DNA from: Caryophanales bacterium UBA6259 | Lineage (GTDB): Bacteria; Bacillota; Bacilli; Tepidibacillales; Tepidibacillaceae | Reading direction: 5' to 3' | DNA: 49,540 nucleotides | Assembly (NCBI GenBank): GCA_002441135.1 | Contig: DJVJ01000053.1 | Coordinates: 1 to 49,540, forward strand | In this document: positions 1-9,528 of the stretch, in pieces | How positions within the stretch are numbered: the stretch's first letter is position 1 | Layout of the letters: every line of letters starts with the position of its first letter | Notes under the pieces: model-generated | Databases searched by the model: none | What the model was told of the DNA's origin: nothing | The model's input: only the letters and a program-made list of their open reading frames with translations | Made by a program: the position numbers and the translations under genes

Positions 1-1041
1 ATTTGCTACAATCAAATCCATATTTTTCTTTTCTAATTTAGCATTTGCTCGCTCTATAAGGTGTTCAGATTCGGCAGCGAATCCTACTAATACTTGCTCT
101 TTTCTCTTTTTAGCTCCAACTTCATATGCAATATCCTTGGTTCGTTCCATTTCGATAATCCATGGTCCATCCGCTTTTTTAAATTTATGCTGATGTACCA
201 CCTTTGGCCGGTAATCGGCTACAGCTGCTGATTTAATAATGACATCTACATCATCCAAGCGCTCCATTACTTTCTGATACATTTGTTCTGCGGTTTCAAC
301 AGAAACAAATTCAACTTCTGAAGGAGGTTTTAAATTAGATTTCCCTGAAATCAATACTACCTCAGCACCTCGATTCACAGCTGCCTCAGCTAAGGCATAT
401 CCCATCTTCCCAGTAGAACGATTGGTAAAAAAGCGTATAGGATCAATTATTTCTCTTGTGGCGCCAGCAGTAATTAAGAATTTTTCCCCTTTCAAATCTT
501 GTTGCTGGTTAAAAAAATGTTCTATTTTATTTACAATTTCTTCAGGCTCAGCAAGTCTTCCTTTTCCAACATATCCACAAGCGAGAAGACCTTCATTTGG
601 CTCAATAAACTGAACTCCTCTTTCCTTTAGAAGAGAAATATTGGCTTGAACTGCAGGATGATCATACATATGTACATTCATTGCTGGCGCAATCATGACT
701 GGGGCCTGAACCGCTAATAGAGTGGTTGAAAGCATATCATCAGCCAGCCCATGTGCAAGCTTAGCAATAATATTCGCTGTAGCAGGAGCAATAACCACTA
801 AATCTGCTTGATCAGCAGCATAGATATGTGAAACTACCTCTGGGTTTTTCTCCTCGAAAGTATCTATTAATACTTCCTTTCGCGATAATGTTTGAAGAGT
901 TAAAGGGGTGATAAACTTGGTAGCAGGCTCTGTCATTATCACCTGTACCTGATAACCCTTTTTCGTTAATTGGCTTACAAGGGGAGCTGCTTTGTATGCA
1001 GCAATTCCCCCAGAAACACCTAAAAGAATATTTTTCCCCAT
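1..1041 (-). CDS. coaBC: Bifunctional CoaBC (phosphopantothenoylcysteine decarboxylase / phosphopantothenate-cysteine ligase), 3' end outside window
   Basis: Cytosolic coenzyme A enzyme: the CoaB part joins cysteine to 4'-phosphopantothenate and the CoaC part decarboxylates the product. The reading frame stays open to the window edge, giving 347 residues of the usual ~400, so the C-terminus is missing. The N-terminal flavoprotein domain begins MGKNILLGVSGGIAAYKA and has the APATAN and PAMNVHM motifs and a Cys in the ACGYVGKGRL loop. The CoaB half shows ITAGATRE, NRSTGKMG, AAVADYRP and a KLEKKN segment matching the ligase lysine motif. The start ATG at 1041 follows a GGTGATT ribosome site. It lies just downstream of rpoZ, as in B. 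subtilis (yloI). Confidence 0.95.
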   Translation of the reverse strand, partial: MGKNILLGVSGGIAAYKAAPLVSQLTKKGYQVQVIMTEPATKFITPLTLQTLSRKEVLIDTFEEKNPEVVSHIYAADQADLVVIAPATANIIAKLAHGLADDMLSTTLLAVQAPVMIAPAMNVHMYDHPAVQANISLLKERGVQFIEPNEGLLACGYVGKGRLAEPEEIVNKIEHFFNQQQDLKGEKFLITAGATREIIDPIRFFTNRSTGKMGYALAEAAVNRGAEVVLISGKSNLKPPSEVEFVSVETAEQMYQKVMERLDDVDVIIKSAAVADYRPKVVHQHKFKKADGPWIIEMERTKDIAYEVGAKKRKEQVLVGFAAESEHLIERANAKLEKKNMDLIVAN

Positions 1042-1052
1042 GATAATCACCT

Positions 1053-1086
1053 TTTAAAAAAATAACAACCGAAGCTGGTTGTTATT
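1053..1086 (-). terminator. Rho-independent terminator after rpoZ
   Basis: A perfect 10-bp stem (AATAACAACC / GGTTGTTATT, 1061-1086) with a 6-nt loop is followed on the minus strand by a T-rich tract. The rpoZ stop codon lies inside the stem, so termination is tightly coupled to the end of rpoZ and may lower coaBC expression. Confidence 0.8.
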
Positions 1087-1291
1087 TATCCTCTCTTATC
1101 TTATATTCAATCACTAATTTGCCGTGCTCAATCTCTTCTAATGCTTTGCCAACATCCTTTACAGAATTTGGCTTTTCAATTAAAAGTGGATCATGATTTC
1201 GAAGTGCTCTTGCGCGTTTTGCAGCAGCAACCACCAAAAAGTATTTACTATCTGCTTTTTCTAACAGTTTGTCAATAGATGGATAAAGCAT
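1082..1291 (-). CDS. rpoZ: RNA polymerase omega subunit
   Basis: Small RNA polymerase subunit that helps assemble or stabilise beta'. The 69-residue protein begins MLYPSIDKLLEKADSKYFLVVAAAKRARAL, the conserved omega core with its AAKRAR helix, and has normal length for Bacillota. ATG is preceded by GGAGG. It starts 1 bp after the gmk stop codon and belongs to the yicC-remA-gmk-rpoZ cluster. A terminator overlaps its stop codon. Confidence 0.95.
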   Translation of the reverse strand: MLYPSIDKLLEKADSKYFLVVAAAKRARALRNHDPLLIEKPNSVKDVGKALEEIEHGKLVIEYKIREDK

Positions 1292-1292
1292 T

Positions 1293-1910
1293 TTAAATTT
1301 CCTCCTTTAACCATTGTTCATAATAAGGTAAAATCCGTTCTTTTCGCAATCTTTCTGCTTCGATAATGGATTGAATTCGTTTTACTGCCTTTTCTACCTC
1401 ATCATTAACAACAGCATAATCATAATGTCTCATCATTTGCAACTCTTCTTTTGCTACATTCATTCTATTTAATAAGGATTCCGGATTTTCTGTTCCCCGA
1501 TGAACAATACGACTCCTAAGCTCCTCAAAGGAAGGAGGCATTAAAAAGACAAAAATACCATCAGGATACGTTTCCTTTACCTTTAAAGCACCTTGAACCT
1601 CAATTTCCAAGATAATATCCTTACCTTTATTTAACGTTTCCTCTACAAAAGCACGAGGAGTTCCATAATAATTGCCAACATATTCTGCCCACTCTAAAAG
1701 TTCATTATTCGTAATCATGGATTCAAACTGCTCTCTTGTTTTAAAGAAATAATTAGTTCCATCTATTTCTCCTGCTCTTGGGTTTCTTGTAGTCGCAGAG
1801 ACAGAATAGATAATATCCTCTTGTTCATGACGAAGAGAAGAACAAACAGTTCCTTTGCCAACTCCTGATGGTCCTGAGAGTACAATCAGTAATCCTTTTT
1901 GATTAAACAT
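1293..1910 (-). CDS. gmk: Guanylate kinase
   Basis: Phosphorylates GMP to GDP with ATP in the cytosol (nucleotide supply and (p)ppGpp-linked control). The 205-residue protein has the P-loop GPSGVGKGT at about residues 13-21. It also has the GMP-binding region TTRNPRAGEIDGTNYFF and the family motif LLEWAEYVGNYYGTP. ATG follows AGGAGTG. It sits between remA and rpoZ with very short gaps, matching B. subtilis order. Confidence 0.97.
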   Translation of the reverse strand: MFNQKGLLIVLSGPSGVGKGTVCSSLRHEQEDIIYSVSATTRNPRAGEIDGTNYFFKTREQFESMITNNELLEWAEYVGNYYGTPRAFVEETLNKGKDIILEIEVQGALKVKETYPDGIFVFLMPPSFEELRSRIVHRGTENPESLLNRMNVAKEELQMMRHYDYAVVNDEVEKAVKRIQSIIEAERLRKERILPYYEQWLKEEI

Positions 1911-1927
1911 ATTCCAACACTCCTAAG

Positions 1928-2188
1928 TTAATCTTCATCCACATTGTCCTTATAGGATAAACGATGAGCGACAGTTTCAGGTTGTACTGCTGACAAGATT
2001 ACATGATCGCTATCCATAATAATTACTGCTCTTGTTCTTCTACCATAGGTAGCATCAATTAACATATTTCTATCTCTAGCCTCTTGAATAATCCTTTTGA
2101 TTGGTGCGGATTCAGGACTTACTATAGAAATAATTCGATTAGCTGATACAATATTTCCAAAACCTATGTTGATTAGCTTGACTGACAT
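1928..2188 (-). CDS. remA: Extracellular matrix regulator RemA (DUF370)
   Basis: Small DNA-binding regulator. In B. subtilis RemA activates biofilm matrix and osmoprotection operons. The 86-residue protein begins MSVKLINIGFGNIVSANRI and contains the RDRNMLIDATYGRRTRAVI core with basic residues typical of the family. ATG at 2188 follows AGGAG. It lies between the yicC-type gene and gmk, the standard place for remA (ylzA). Confidence 0.93.
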   Translation of the reverse strand: MSVKLINIGFGNIVSANRIISIVSPESAPIKRIIQEARDRNMLIDATYGRRTRAVIIMDSDHVILSAVQPETVAHRLSYKDNVDED

Positions 2189-2199
2189 CTGGATAACTC

Positions 2200-3081
2200 C
2201 TATTCTACATTTTGTACTTGCTCTCTAATTTTCTCTATTTCACTTTTCATATCTACCACATGCTTACTTATGTATAAATCATTCGCTTTAGAACCAATCG
2301 TGTTGATTTCTCGATTTAGCTCTTGAATTAAAAAGTCTAATTTCCTTCCAATTGGCTCTTCCTGCTCTAAAATAGAGGAAAATTGCTGGAAATGACTCTT
2401 AAGTCGAGTAATTTCCTCATCTACATTTGCTTTTTCAGAAAAAAAAGCAACCTCATTTAATAGTTTTGATTCATCTATTTCAACAACATCAGTTAACCAT
2501 TCCGAAATTCGAGATTTTAATTTTTTCCTATAGTCATCCACCACTAAAGGTGCTCTCTCTTCTACCTGAACTAATTGTTGTTTTAAGGTATCTAATCTCT
2601 GTATAATATCTTGTTGTAGAGCTATACCTTCCTTTATCCTCATTTCAATGAGTAGCTGAACGGCGCTTTCTAAGGCTGAAAGCAAACCTTCTGAAATATC
2701 CTCTAGTTCTAAAATGCTAGCTCCATTTTGAAACAGCTCAGGAATAGAAAGTAGATCTTTTACCTCTATATCACCTCGAAGATCAAATCGACTTTTCATC
2801 TCATGGATTAATTGAACATAGCCTTCAGCAATCTTCCAATCGATGGCTACGTTAGTTTTCGCTTGATCATCAGTATCAATCGTAATAAAGATGTCTACTC
2901 TACCACGTTTGATGTAGTTTTGAATGATTTTTTTAAATCTATCTTCTAATAACAAAAGCTCTTTTGGCATTTTAAACATAGTTTCAAAATATCGATGGTT
3001 CACCGAACGGATTTCGATATTATATTTCATGCCATTGATATTTGCTTCTGCCCGGCCAAAGCCTGTCATACTTTTTATCAT
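2200..3081 (-). CDS. yicC: YicC/YloC-type endoribonuclease
   Basis: Family of endoribonucleases linked to RNA turnover (YicC in E. coli, YloC in B. subtilis). The N-terminus MIKSMTGFGRAE and the C-terminal segment with LNREINTIGSKAND and a KSEIEKIREQVQN end are family hallmarks. The frame could open at 3096, but the ATG at 3081 gives the canonical N-terminus and has GGATG-type spacing upstream, so it is preferred. That product is 293 residues, the normal length. It leads the cluster yicC-remA-gmk-rpoZ. Confidence 0.92.
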   Translation of the reverse strand: MIKSMTGFGRAEANINGMKYNIEIRSVNHRYFETMFKMPKELLLLEDRFKKIIQNYIKRGRVDIFITIDTDDQAKTNVAIDWKIAEGYVQLIHEMKSRFDLRGDIEVKDLLSIPELFQNGASILELEDISEGLLSALESAVQLLIEMRIKEGIALQQDIIQRLDTLKQQLVQVEERAPLVVDDYRKKLKSRISEWLTDVVEIDESKLLNEVAFFSEKANVDEEITRLKSHFQQFSSILEQEEPIGRKLDFLIQELNREINTIGSKANDLYISKHVVDMKSEIEKIREQVQNVE

Positions 3082-3174
3082 TTTCATCACATCCATAATT
3101 TATAATAATCAATTTTTGCAACAGGTACAAGTCTAAACGGACAAAAACAAGCAAAAATACCCAAATTTCAACGA

Positions 3175-3209
3175 AAAACAAAGAAAACCAACCTATTTGG
3201 TTAGTTTTC
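3175..3209 (-). terminator. Rho-independent terminator after dapL
   Basis: An 11-bp stem with one mismatch (GAAAACCAACC / GGTTAGTTTTC, 3183-3209), a 5-nt loop and a T-rich minus-strand tail lie about 75 bp past the dapL stop codon. This separates dapF-dapL from yicC. Confidence 0.8.
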
Positions 3210-3285
3210 TTTCATATACTAAATTTTCTAACGATTTAAACTAAACCCTTAAAATCATTCTTTACTCAAAATCGAAATTGTAAAC

Positions 3286-4527
3286 CTAAGCAAAAATAAA
3301 CTCGGTACCAGCTAATCGATTCTTAATTTCATTCATTACTCGTAATTCATCAGATTCATCTTTAGCTACAAAGGTAACAGAAAAACGTACAAAATTTCCT
3401 GCATCATCCCATGGTACAGTTGAGATTAACTTTTCTTTAATTAAATATTGAGAGAAGTCCTCTGCTGTCTTAAATTGTAATCCACCTTTTATTCCTTTAG
3501 GTGCTTCTACATACAAAAAGAATGACCCTTTTGGCTTTTCGGCTTTAAACCCAAATTCCTGCAATGTGGCTACAAGTAGGTTATGTCTTCTAGAGTACTT
3601 TTCAGAAATTCTTTCGGTAATCTCAGGATGCTCTAATGCATATTTTGCTGCTTCTTGAATTGCTAAAAATTGACCAGAATCATTGTTGTCCTTCACAGTT
3701 GCAAATGCTTTAACAATTAGTTCATTTCCTGCAACAAATCCAATTCTCCAGCCAGTCATATTAAAAGACTTGGACAAAGAATGAATTTCTATCCCCACAT
3801 CCTTAGCTCCAGGTACAGATAGAAAGCTTAGTGGTTTTTGACCATCAAAGGTTAAAGCAGCATAAGCAGCATCATGAATAACCACGATATTATACTTTTT
3901 CGCAAGCTTAATCACTTGCTCAAAAAATTCTACAGTGGCAACTGCTCCAGTTGGATTATTGGGATAATTTAAATATAAGAACTTTGCTTTAATTAGCACA
4001 TCTTCCTCTAAGCCTGCTAAATCCGGTAAAAAATTATTTTCCTTTGTTAATGGAAGATGAACCACCTGTCCACCTAACCATTCTGTATGTGTACCTAAAA
4101 TTGGATAGCCAGGAACTGTCATTAAGGTAATATCACCTGGATTAATAAAAGCACTTGGCAACATTGATAACGCAGACTTTGCACCAATCACATGGACAAT
4201 CTCTTTGTCCGGATCAATACCACTTACCCCAAACACATTTTCCAAATAACGGGATGCTGCCACCTTAAAATCTCTACCGCCATTATCTGCATATCCTCTA
4301 TTTTCTGGCTTTTTGGCCTCCTGATATAATTGTTCAACCACGCCTTCTTCTGCCATTTCATCAGGTTCGCCAACACCCATATCTAATAATTCAAGTTCTG
4401 GGTGATTTTTCTTGGCTTCTGCTTTTGCTCTTTTAATTTTCTCAAATTTATAAATGGCAGTATCTTTTCCAAATTGATTACCACCAATTCTTTCTGCGAA
4501 TAATTGCTGAATATAACTATCTGACAT
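3286..4527 (-). CDS. dapL: LL-diaminopimelate aminotransferase (DapL)
   Basis: PLP enzyme that converts tetrahydrodipicolinate to LL-diaminopimelate in one step, bypassing the acylated DAP route for lysine and peptidoglycan. It has 413 residues, the usual DapL length (~410). It shows LDMGVGEPDE, the NYPNNPTG loop at about 187-194, Asp219 in VIHDAAY, and the Schiff-base lysine K253 in SLSKSFNMTGWRIGF. GGGAGG precedes the ATG. It lies 32 bp downstream of dapF, the next enzyme in the pathway, so both are probably co-transcribed. DapL is unusual next to a B. subtilis-like core. Confidence 0.93.
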   Translation of the reverse strand: MSDSYIQQLFAERIGGNQFGKDTAIYKFEKIKRAKAEAKKNHPELELLDMGVGEPDEMAEEGVVEQLYQEAKKPENRGYADNGGRDFKVAASRYLENVFGVSGIDPDKEIVHVIGAKSALSMLPSAFINPGDITLMTVPGYPILGTHTEWLGGQVVHLPLTKENNFLPDLAGLEEDVLIKAKFLYLNYPNNPTGAVATVEFFEQVIKLAKKYNIVVIHDAAYAALTFDGQKPLSFLSVPGAKDVGIEIHSLSKSFNMTGWRIGFVAGNELIVKAFATVKDNNDSGQFLAIQEAAKYALEHPEITERISEKYSRRHNLLVATLQEFGFKAEKPKGSFFLYVEAPKGIKGGLQFKTAEDFSQYLIKEKLISTVPWDDAGNFVRFSVTFVAKDESDELRVMNEIKNRLAGTEFIFA

Positions 4528-4559
4528 TACAAGTTTACCTCCCTAAAAATATTGTGAAT

Positions 4560-5408
4560 TTAATTAAAATCCACTTTTCCTAACCAAGTGCCTGTAAATA
4601 CTTCTCTTGCTTCCCCAGTCATATAGACATGATTATCTTCTTCATTCCAATACACTTTCAAATCTCCGCCTTTTAAGTGCACTGTAACATTCCTAGAGGA
4701 TCTTCCCGTTAAAGAAGAGGCAACACCAGTTGCACAAGCTCCTGTTCCACAAGCAAGTGTCTGCCCTACTCCTCTTTCCCATACACGCATATCCATCTCT
4801 TCGTCTGAAGTAACTGTAACAAATTCAACATTTGTTTTTTTCGGGAAAAGTGGGTGTTTTTCAATGATTGGCCCCCATTTTTCAACCTCAAAATCCTTTG
4901 CATTTTCCACATAAATAATGGCATGAGGATTTCCCATTGAAACCCCAGTAAAGTAAAAGGTAACCCCATCGATTTCAATTTTTTCATCAATGATGACTTC
5001 CTCAGAAAGTGCCGTTGGTATTAGTTCTCCTTTTAGGATTGGTTCGCCCATATCCACTTCTACTTTGTCAACCTTATCATGAGCTAAATGCAAAGTAACC
5101 TGTTGAATGCCTGCTAATGTCTCCACATCTAGCTGCACGCTCTTTTTCAGCTGATGATCATACGCATATTTTGCAACACAGCGAATCGCATTACCACATT
5201 GCTCTGCTTCTGTGCCATCCGCATTAAAAATTCTCATCTTAAAATCTGCCGTATCAGAAGGCAAAATAAATACCAGCCCATCAGCTCCTACACCAAAATT
5301 ACGATCACAAATATCCATTGCCAATTGATTAACTTCTTTTGGAACCTCTTTATAATCCGCGACAACGACGAAATCATTCCCTAATCCGTGCATTTTTGTA
5401 AAGTTCAA
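4560..5408 (-). CDS. dapF: Diaminopimelate epimerase
   Basis: Interconverts LL- and meso-diaminopimelate without a cofactor, using two cysteines. The 282-residue protein begins MNFTKMHGLGNDF. The catalytic pair is C71 in EAEQCGNAIRC and C220 in TLACGTGACA. The start codon is TTG at 5408, chosen because GGAGGG lies 6 bp upstream. It is directly upstream of dapL, giving a two-gene DAP/lysine unit inserted between the yicC and P-ATPase genes. Confidence 0.95.
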   Translation of the reverse strand: MNFTKMHGLGNDFVVVADYKEVPKEVNQLAMDICDRNFGVGADGLVFILPSDTADFKMRIFNADGTEAEQCGNAIRCVAKYAYDHQLKKSVQLDVETLAGIQQVTLHLAHDKVDKVEVDMGEPILKGELIPTALSEEVIIDEKIEIDGVTFYFTGVSMGNPHAIIYVENAKDFEVEKWGPIIEKHPLFPKKTNVEFVTVTSDEEMDMRVWERGVGQTLACGTGACATGVASSLTGRSSRNVTVHLKGGDLKVYWNEEDNHVYMTGEAREVFTGTWLGKVDFN

Positions 5409-5526
5409 AGCTATCCCTCCACACTTTTCCTTTTCAAACCTTGTTTATGTAATAAAACTTTTTAAAGAATACTATACAATAAATATAATGCTGTGAAAAC
5501 AGGTAAAGTTCTAGATGATATAAAAT

Positions 5527-6483
5527 TTATTTAAACCATCCCTTTTTTACAAACCAAAAATACATTGCACTTCCAAGTACTCCCATCAAACCTAGGGAGA
5601 GAAAATATCCATATTCCCAACTTAATTCAGGCATATTTTCAAAATTCATTCCATATATCCCTGCAATAAAGGTTAAAGGTGCAAAAATAGAAGTGATAAT
5701 GGTAAGAACTTTCATTACATTATTGGTTTGATGTGAATTCATCGATAAGTAGCTATCTCTAATATCCGCAGTAATCTCCCGATTGGCCATTACCATTTCT
5801 GACAGCTTTAATAAATGGTCATATATATCCGCGAAGTACTCTTTCTTTTCATTAATCCCTACCAAGTGATGAGAATTCAACATTCGATACAGCAAATCTC
5901 TCATTGGATCTACTGTGTGCCTTAAATTCAACAATAAATATCTTGTTTCAAATAAATCGTTCAATAAATGAGTCATTGATTTATGTTGTTGATTATCCTC
6001 AATCTTATCTAAATCATCTTCAATTTTATAGATAATTGGAAAGTAGTTGTCTACAATCTTGTCCAAAATTTGATAAAACACATAATAAGCATCCCATTTC
6101 TCCATATTTTTTGTCGATAATAGTTTTTCCCAAACTTGATTAACCTCATTTAATTGCATCCGATGAAACGTGACGATAAAATAATCCCCAACAAAAAAAT
6201 CCAATTCATCTTTTGTTATTTCTTGTTCTTCTTCATGAACAATATGTGTAACAAAAAAATTATGGTTATCATAATAATCTAATTTAGGACGTTGAAGCGT
6301 ATGAATACAGTCCTCGATTGCTAGAGGATGAAAGTGAAATGTGTGATCTAAATGCTGAAGCTCTTCTTCGGTTGGTTCATTAAAATCTACCCAATACCAT
6401 TTATATTTAGAAAAATCTATATCAGGTATTTCTATATCTTTTTCAAGTTCATTTTGATTCGTTATTCCTATAAAACGGATCAT
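5527..6483 (-). CDS. corA: CorA-type magnesium/cobalt transporter
   Basis: Inner-membrane pentameric channel for Mg2+ (also Co2+/Ni2+). The 318-residue protein has a large soluble N-terminal domain and two C-terminal membrane helices, with the signature YGMNF at about 277-281 between them and a positively charged tail (VKKGWFK). ATG follows GAGAGGTG. The 118-bp gap to dapF gives room for a separate dapF promoter. Regulation is not visible. Confidence 0.94.
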   Translation of the reverse strand: MIRFIGITNQNELEKDIEIPDIDFSKYKWYWVDFNEPTEEELQHLDHTFHFHPLAIEDCIHTLQRPKLDYYDNHNFFVTHIVHEEEQEITKDELDFFVGDYFIVTFHRMQLNEVNQVWEKLLSTKNMEKWDAYYVFYQILDKIVDNYFPIIYKIEDDLDKIEDNQQHKSMTHLLNDLFETRYLLLNLRHTVDPMRDLLYRMLNSHHLVGINEKKEYFADIYDHLLKLSEMVMANREITADIRDSYLSMNSHQTNNVMKVLTIITSIFAPLTFIAGIYGMNFENMPELSWEYGYFLSLGLMGVLGSAMYFWFVKKGWFK

Positions 6484-6562
6484 ATCTAAACACCTCTCTA
6501 TTAGCTTGCCAATTTTTTCCCATTTACAACATTAATTTTAACATCAAAAAATCTTATATGCC

Positions 6563-6605
6563 AAAAAAAACACACACAAGATTCCTAATCTGGAAACCTG
6601 TGTGT
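6563..6605 (-). terminator. Rho-independent terminator after the Ca2+-type ATPase gene
   Basis: An imperfect 14-bp stem (6572-6585 with 6592-6605, two mismatches, 6-nt loop) is followed on the minus strand by eight T residues. It lies 30 bp after the ATPase stop codon. Confidence 0.85.
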
Positions 6606-6634
6606 ATCCTTTTGTTGATGGCAAAATTAAATTA

Positions 6635-9376
6635 TTAGCGTCTTACTGGTTTTCTTATTCCCTTGATAGGTAGCAAAATTCTCCATAATCCAAATCCAAC
6701 CGTAGGAATGGCTCCTGCAATAAAGACTAAAATCCAATCCATTATATTTAATCCAGTGGTTCTAAAAATTGGCTGTAGTGGCTCAATATAAATTACACCA
6801 ATTAATAGTAGGAAAGAAGACAACACCGCTAATATTAAAGCCTTATTTTCTAAAATATTACGATGGAATACGGAAATATCACTCCGACAATCAAATACAT
6901 GAATTAGCTGTGCCATAACCAAGGTGGTAAAAGCCATTGTTTGTGCCTTAATTAAATTATTTGGATCATTATTTAATGTAAGAATAAAAACTAATAATGT
7001 TACAATTCCGATCATAAATCCTCTACTAATAATCTTCCAGCCTAAGCCTCTTGCAAATACATTTTCCTTACTATCTCGAGGCGGACGATTCATAATCTTT
7101 TCTTCTGCTGGGTCAACACCAAGGGCCATTGCTGGAAGGCCATCGGTAACTAGGTTAACCCAAAGAATTTGAATTGGAACTAATGGTAATGGTAGACCCA
7201 TTAGCATCGCGAAAAACATCGTTAAAATTTCTCCTACATTGGAGGCTAATAAATATCGGATAAACTTCCGTATATTATCGTAAATTCCCCGACCTTCTTC
7301 AATTGCAGCAACAATAGTTGCAAAGTTATCATCGCTCAAAATTAAAGAAGAAGCTTCCTTTGATACATCCGTTCCCGTAATACCCATTGAGATACCAATA
7401 TCCGCTGCTTTAATCGCAGGTGCATCATTTACTCCATCCCCGGTCATGGCAACGACATGACCTTTGTTTTGTAATGCTTTGACGATTCTTAGCTTATGCT
7501 CTGGTGAAACACGAGCATAGACATAGATATCATCCACCTTATTCTTAAAGTCCTCACTCGACATATGATATAGATCTTGACCGTTCACAACTAAACCATT
7601 GGATGGTAAAATACCTAACTGTTTAGCGATCGCTTCCGCAGTTTTTTGATGATCACCTGTAATCATGATCGTTTTAATTCCTGCTCTTTTTGTTTTAATA
7701 ATAGCTTCTCTTACTTCATCTCTTGGAGGATCGATCATCCCTGTTATTCCGACAAAGGTTAGGCTTTTCTCTGCGGCTTCTTCCTCTTCAATCCGTTCAC
7801 CCATTTTTAGCTCTCGATAAGCGATTCCTAGGTTTCTTAAAGCCTCTCCTGCCATTTGATCAATCGCATCTTTTGCTTTTTGTTTTAATGTTGGAGTGAG
7901 GGGGATAATTTTCCCTTCCCATACAATAGTAGAACAGCGATCAAGGAGTACGTCCGGTGCCCCCTTAGAGGCAATCACTTTTTTTCCATTATGCTCGACT
8001 AACACAGACATCATTTTTCGGTTGGAATCAAACGGGAACTCTTTAATTCTAGTCCATGTCTGATCTAAAGCTTTTTTGGAGATTCCACCTTTTGCACCTA
8101 ATACCGTTAATGCACCCTCCGTTGGATCTCCTTGAAGCCTCCAAGCCGTTTTTCCTCTTGTGAAAAATCCAGATTTCCCTTCCTTTTCTTCTATTAAATG
8201 AGCATTATTACATAACACTCCGATTTCTAGTAATTTTTTTAGAGCCCCTTGACGATCTACCCGAAGCTTTTGTGAACGATAATAAAATTCTCCTTCTGGA
8301 TTGTATCCTGTACCTGTCACTTCAATTTGTTCTCCCCCAATCCAGACTTTCGTAACCGTCATTTTGTTTTGGGTTAAGGTCCCTGTCTTATCCGAACAAA
8401 TGACAGTAGCACAGCCTAAAGTTTCTACAGATGGTAGCTTTCGGACAATCGCATTTCGCTTAATCATTCGTTGTACTCCTAAAGCAAGCGCGATGGTAAC
8501 GATTGCTGGCAAGCCTTCAGGAATCGCTGCTACCGCTAAGCTTACTCCTGCTAAAAACATCGCATAGGCATCTTGACCATGCCAAATTCCCGTCATTACC
8601 ACTACTGCGGTTAAGATTAAAGAGATTACAATTAATATTTTTCCAAGCTGTTCTAGTCTTCTCTGTAAAGGAGTCTCCATTTCTTCCGTAGATTGTATTA
8701 AATCTGCAATTTTGCCCATCTCGGTACTCATACCAGTTTCTACGACGACTCCTACTGATGTACCTCTTGTGACTAAGGTTCCCATAAACCCCATATTTTT
8801 TTGATCACCGAGAGGGATTTCTGCGAAAGGTAAAACATCCTCTTTTTTATTTACAGGAACAGATTCACCCGTCAAAGCGGACTCTTCTATATATAGGTCT
8901 TGACATTGAATGAAACGAATATCTGCTGGTACGCGGTCCCCACTTTCGAGTAATACAATATCTCCGGGTACAATGTCTAAAGCTGGAATGGTATGGATTT
9001 CCCCTTCTCTAATTACCTTAGCATGAGGAGCAGCCATCTCCTTTAGTGCTTGAAGAGACCTCTCTGCTCTGAATTCTTGGATAAATCCTAAAATCGCATT
9101 AATAATCACAATCGCGATAATGGTTATTGCATCGGTATATTCCCCTAATAAACCAGAGATTAAGGTAGCAATCAGAAGAACGAGCACCATAAAGTCCTTA
9201 AACTGATTTAAAAAAATAGTAAATGGAGAGACGGTTACTCCCTGCTCCAGTTGATTTGGGCCATATTGCTGGTAATTCTTCTCTACCATCTTCCAACTCA
9301 GACCTTGCTTTTCTTTCACATGAAATGCATCTAAAATACTTTCTTTTGGAATCGTATGCCAGTTTTGCTTGGACAA
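6635..9376 (-). CDS. yloB: Calcium-translocating P-type ATPase (SERCA/PMR1-like, YloB-type)
   Basis: Membrane pump of the P2A class, probably exporting Ca2+ (B. subtilis YloB is the positional homologue). The 913-residue protein has an N-terminal cation-ATPase domain, the actuator motif TGES (169-172) and helix 4 PEGLP (286-290). The phosphorylated Asp329 lies in SDKTGTLT. The hinge is TGDGVNDAPA, and about ten membrane segments are visible. The TTG start at 9376 is chosen because GGGAGGG sits 6 bp before it. It diverges from rqcH. The metal specificity is inferred from family resemblance. Confidence 0.93.
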   Translation of the reverse strand: MSKQNWHTIPKESILDAFHVKEKQGLSWKMVEKNYQQYGPNQLEQGVTVSPFTIFLNQFKDFMVLVLLIATLISGLLGEYTDAITIIAIVIINAILGFIQEFRAERSLQALKEMAAPHAKVIREGEIHTIPALDIVPGDIVLLESGDRVPADIRFIQCQDLYIEESALTGESVPVNKKEDVLPFAEIPLGDQKNMGFMGTLVTRGTSVGVVVETGMSTEMGKIADLIQSTEEMETPLQRRLEQLGKILIVISLILTAVVVMTGIWHGQDAYAMFLAGVSLAVAAIPEGLPAIVTIALALGVQRMIKRNAIVRKLPSVETLGCATVICSDKTGTLTQNKMTVTKVWIGGEQIEVTGTGYNPEGEFYYRSQKLRVDRQGALKKLLEIGVLCNNAHLIEEKEGKSGFFTRGKTAWRLQGDPTEGALTVLGAKGGISKKALDQTWTRIKEFPFDSNRKMMSVLVEHNGKKVIASKGAPDVLLDRCSTIVWEGKIIPLTPTLKQKAKDAIDQMAGEALRNLGIAYRELKMGERIEEEEAAEKSLTFVGITGMIDPPRDEVREAIIKTKRAGIKTIMITGDHQKTAEAIAKQLGILPSNGLVVNGQDLYHMSSEDFKNKVDDIYVYARVSPEHKLRIVKALQNKGHVVAMTGDGVNDAPAIKAADIGISMGITGTDVSKEASSLILSDDNFATIVAAIEEGRGIYDNIRKFIRYLLASNVGEILTMFFAMLMGLPLPLVPIQILWVNLVTDGLPAMALGVDPAEEKIMNRPPRDSKENVFARGLGWKIISRGFMIGIVTLLVFILTLNNDPNNLIKAQTMAFTTLVMAQLIHVFDCRSDISVFHRNILENKALILAVLSSFLLLIGVIYIEPLQPIFRTTGLNIMDWILVFIAGAIPTVGFGLWRILLPIKGIRKPVRR

Positions 9377-9469
9377 GCTTTTCCCTCCCTTGTCTAATAC
9401 TCCATCAAGGTAAATTTATTCAGACGAGCCTAAAAAAATGATAAAAAAGTACAAGTTGGTTAATTTAAT

Positions 9470-9498
9470 TTGTCCAAAGGGAAAAACTCCATTATACT
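9470..9498 (+). promoter_or_regulatory. Candidate sigma-A promoter for rqcH
   Basis: TTGTCC (-35, 9470-9475) and TATACT (-10, 9493-9498) are separated by 17 bp and lie about 30 bp upstream of the rqcH start codon, in the divergent yloB-rqcH gap. Confidence 0.55.
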
Positions 9499-9528
9499 GA
9501 ATATATTCGTATATTTGAGGTGACAAAA

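Noticed and set aside
422..613. Plus-strand ORF opposite coaBC
   Set aside because: It lies within the well-supported coaBC frame on the other strand, has no ribosome site and no recognisable domain.
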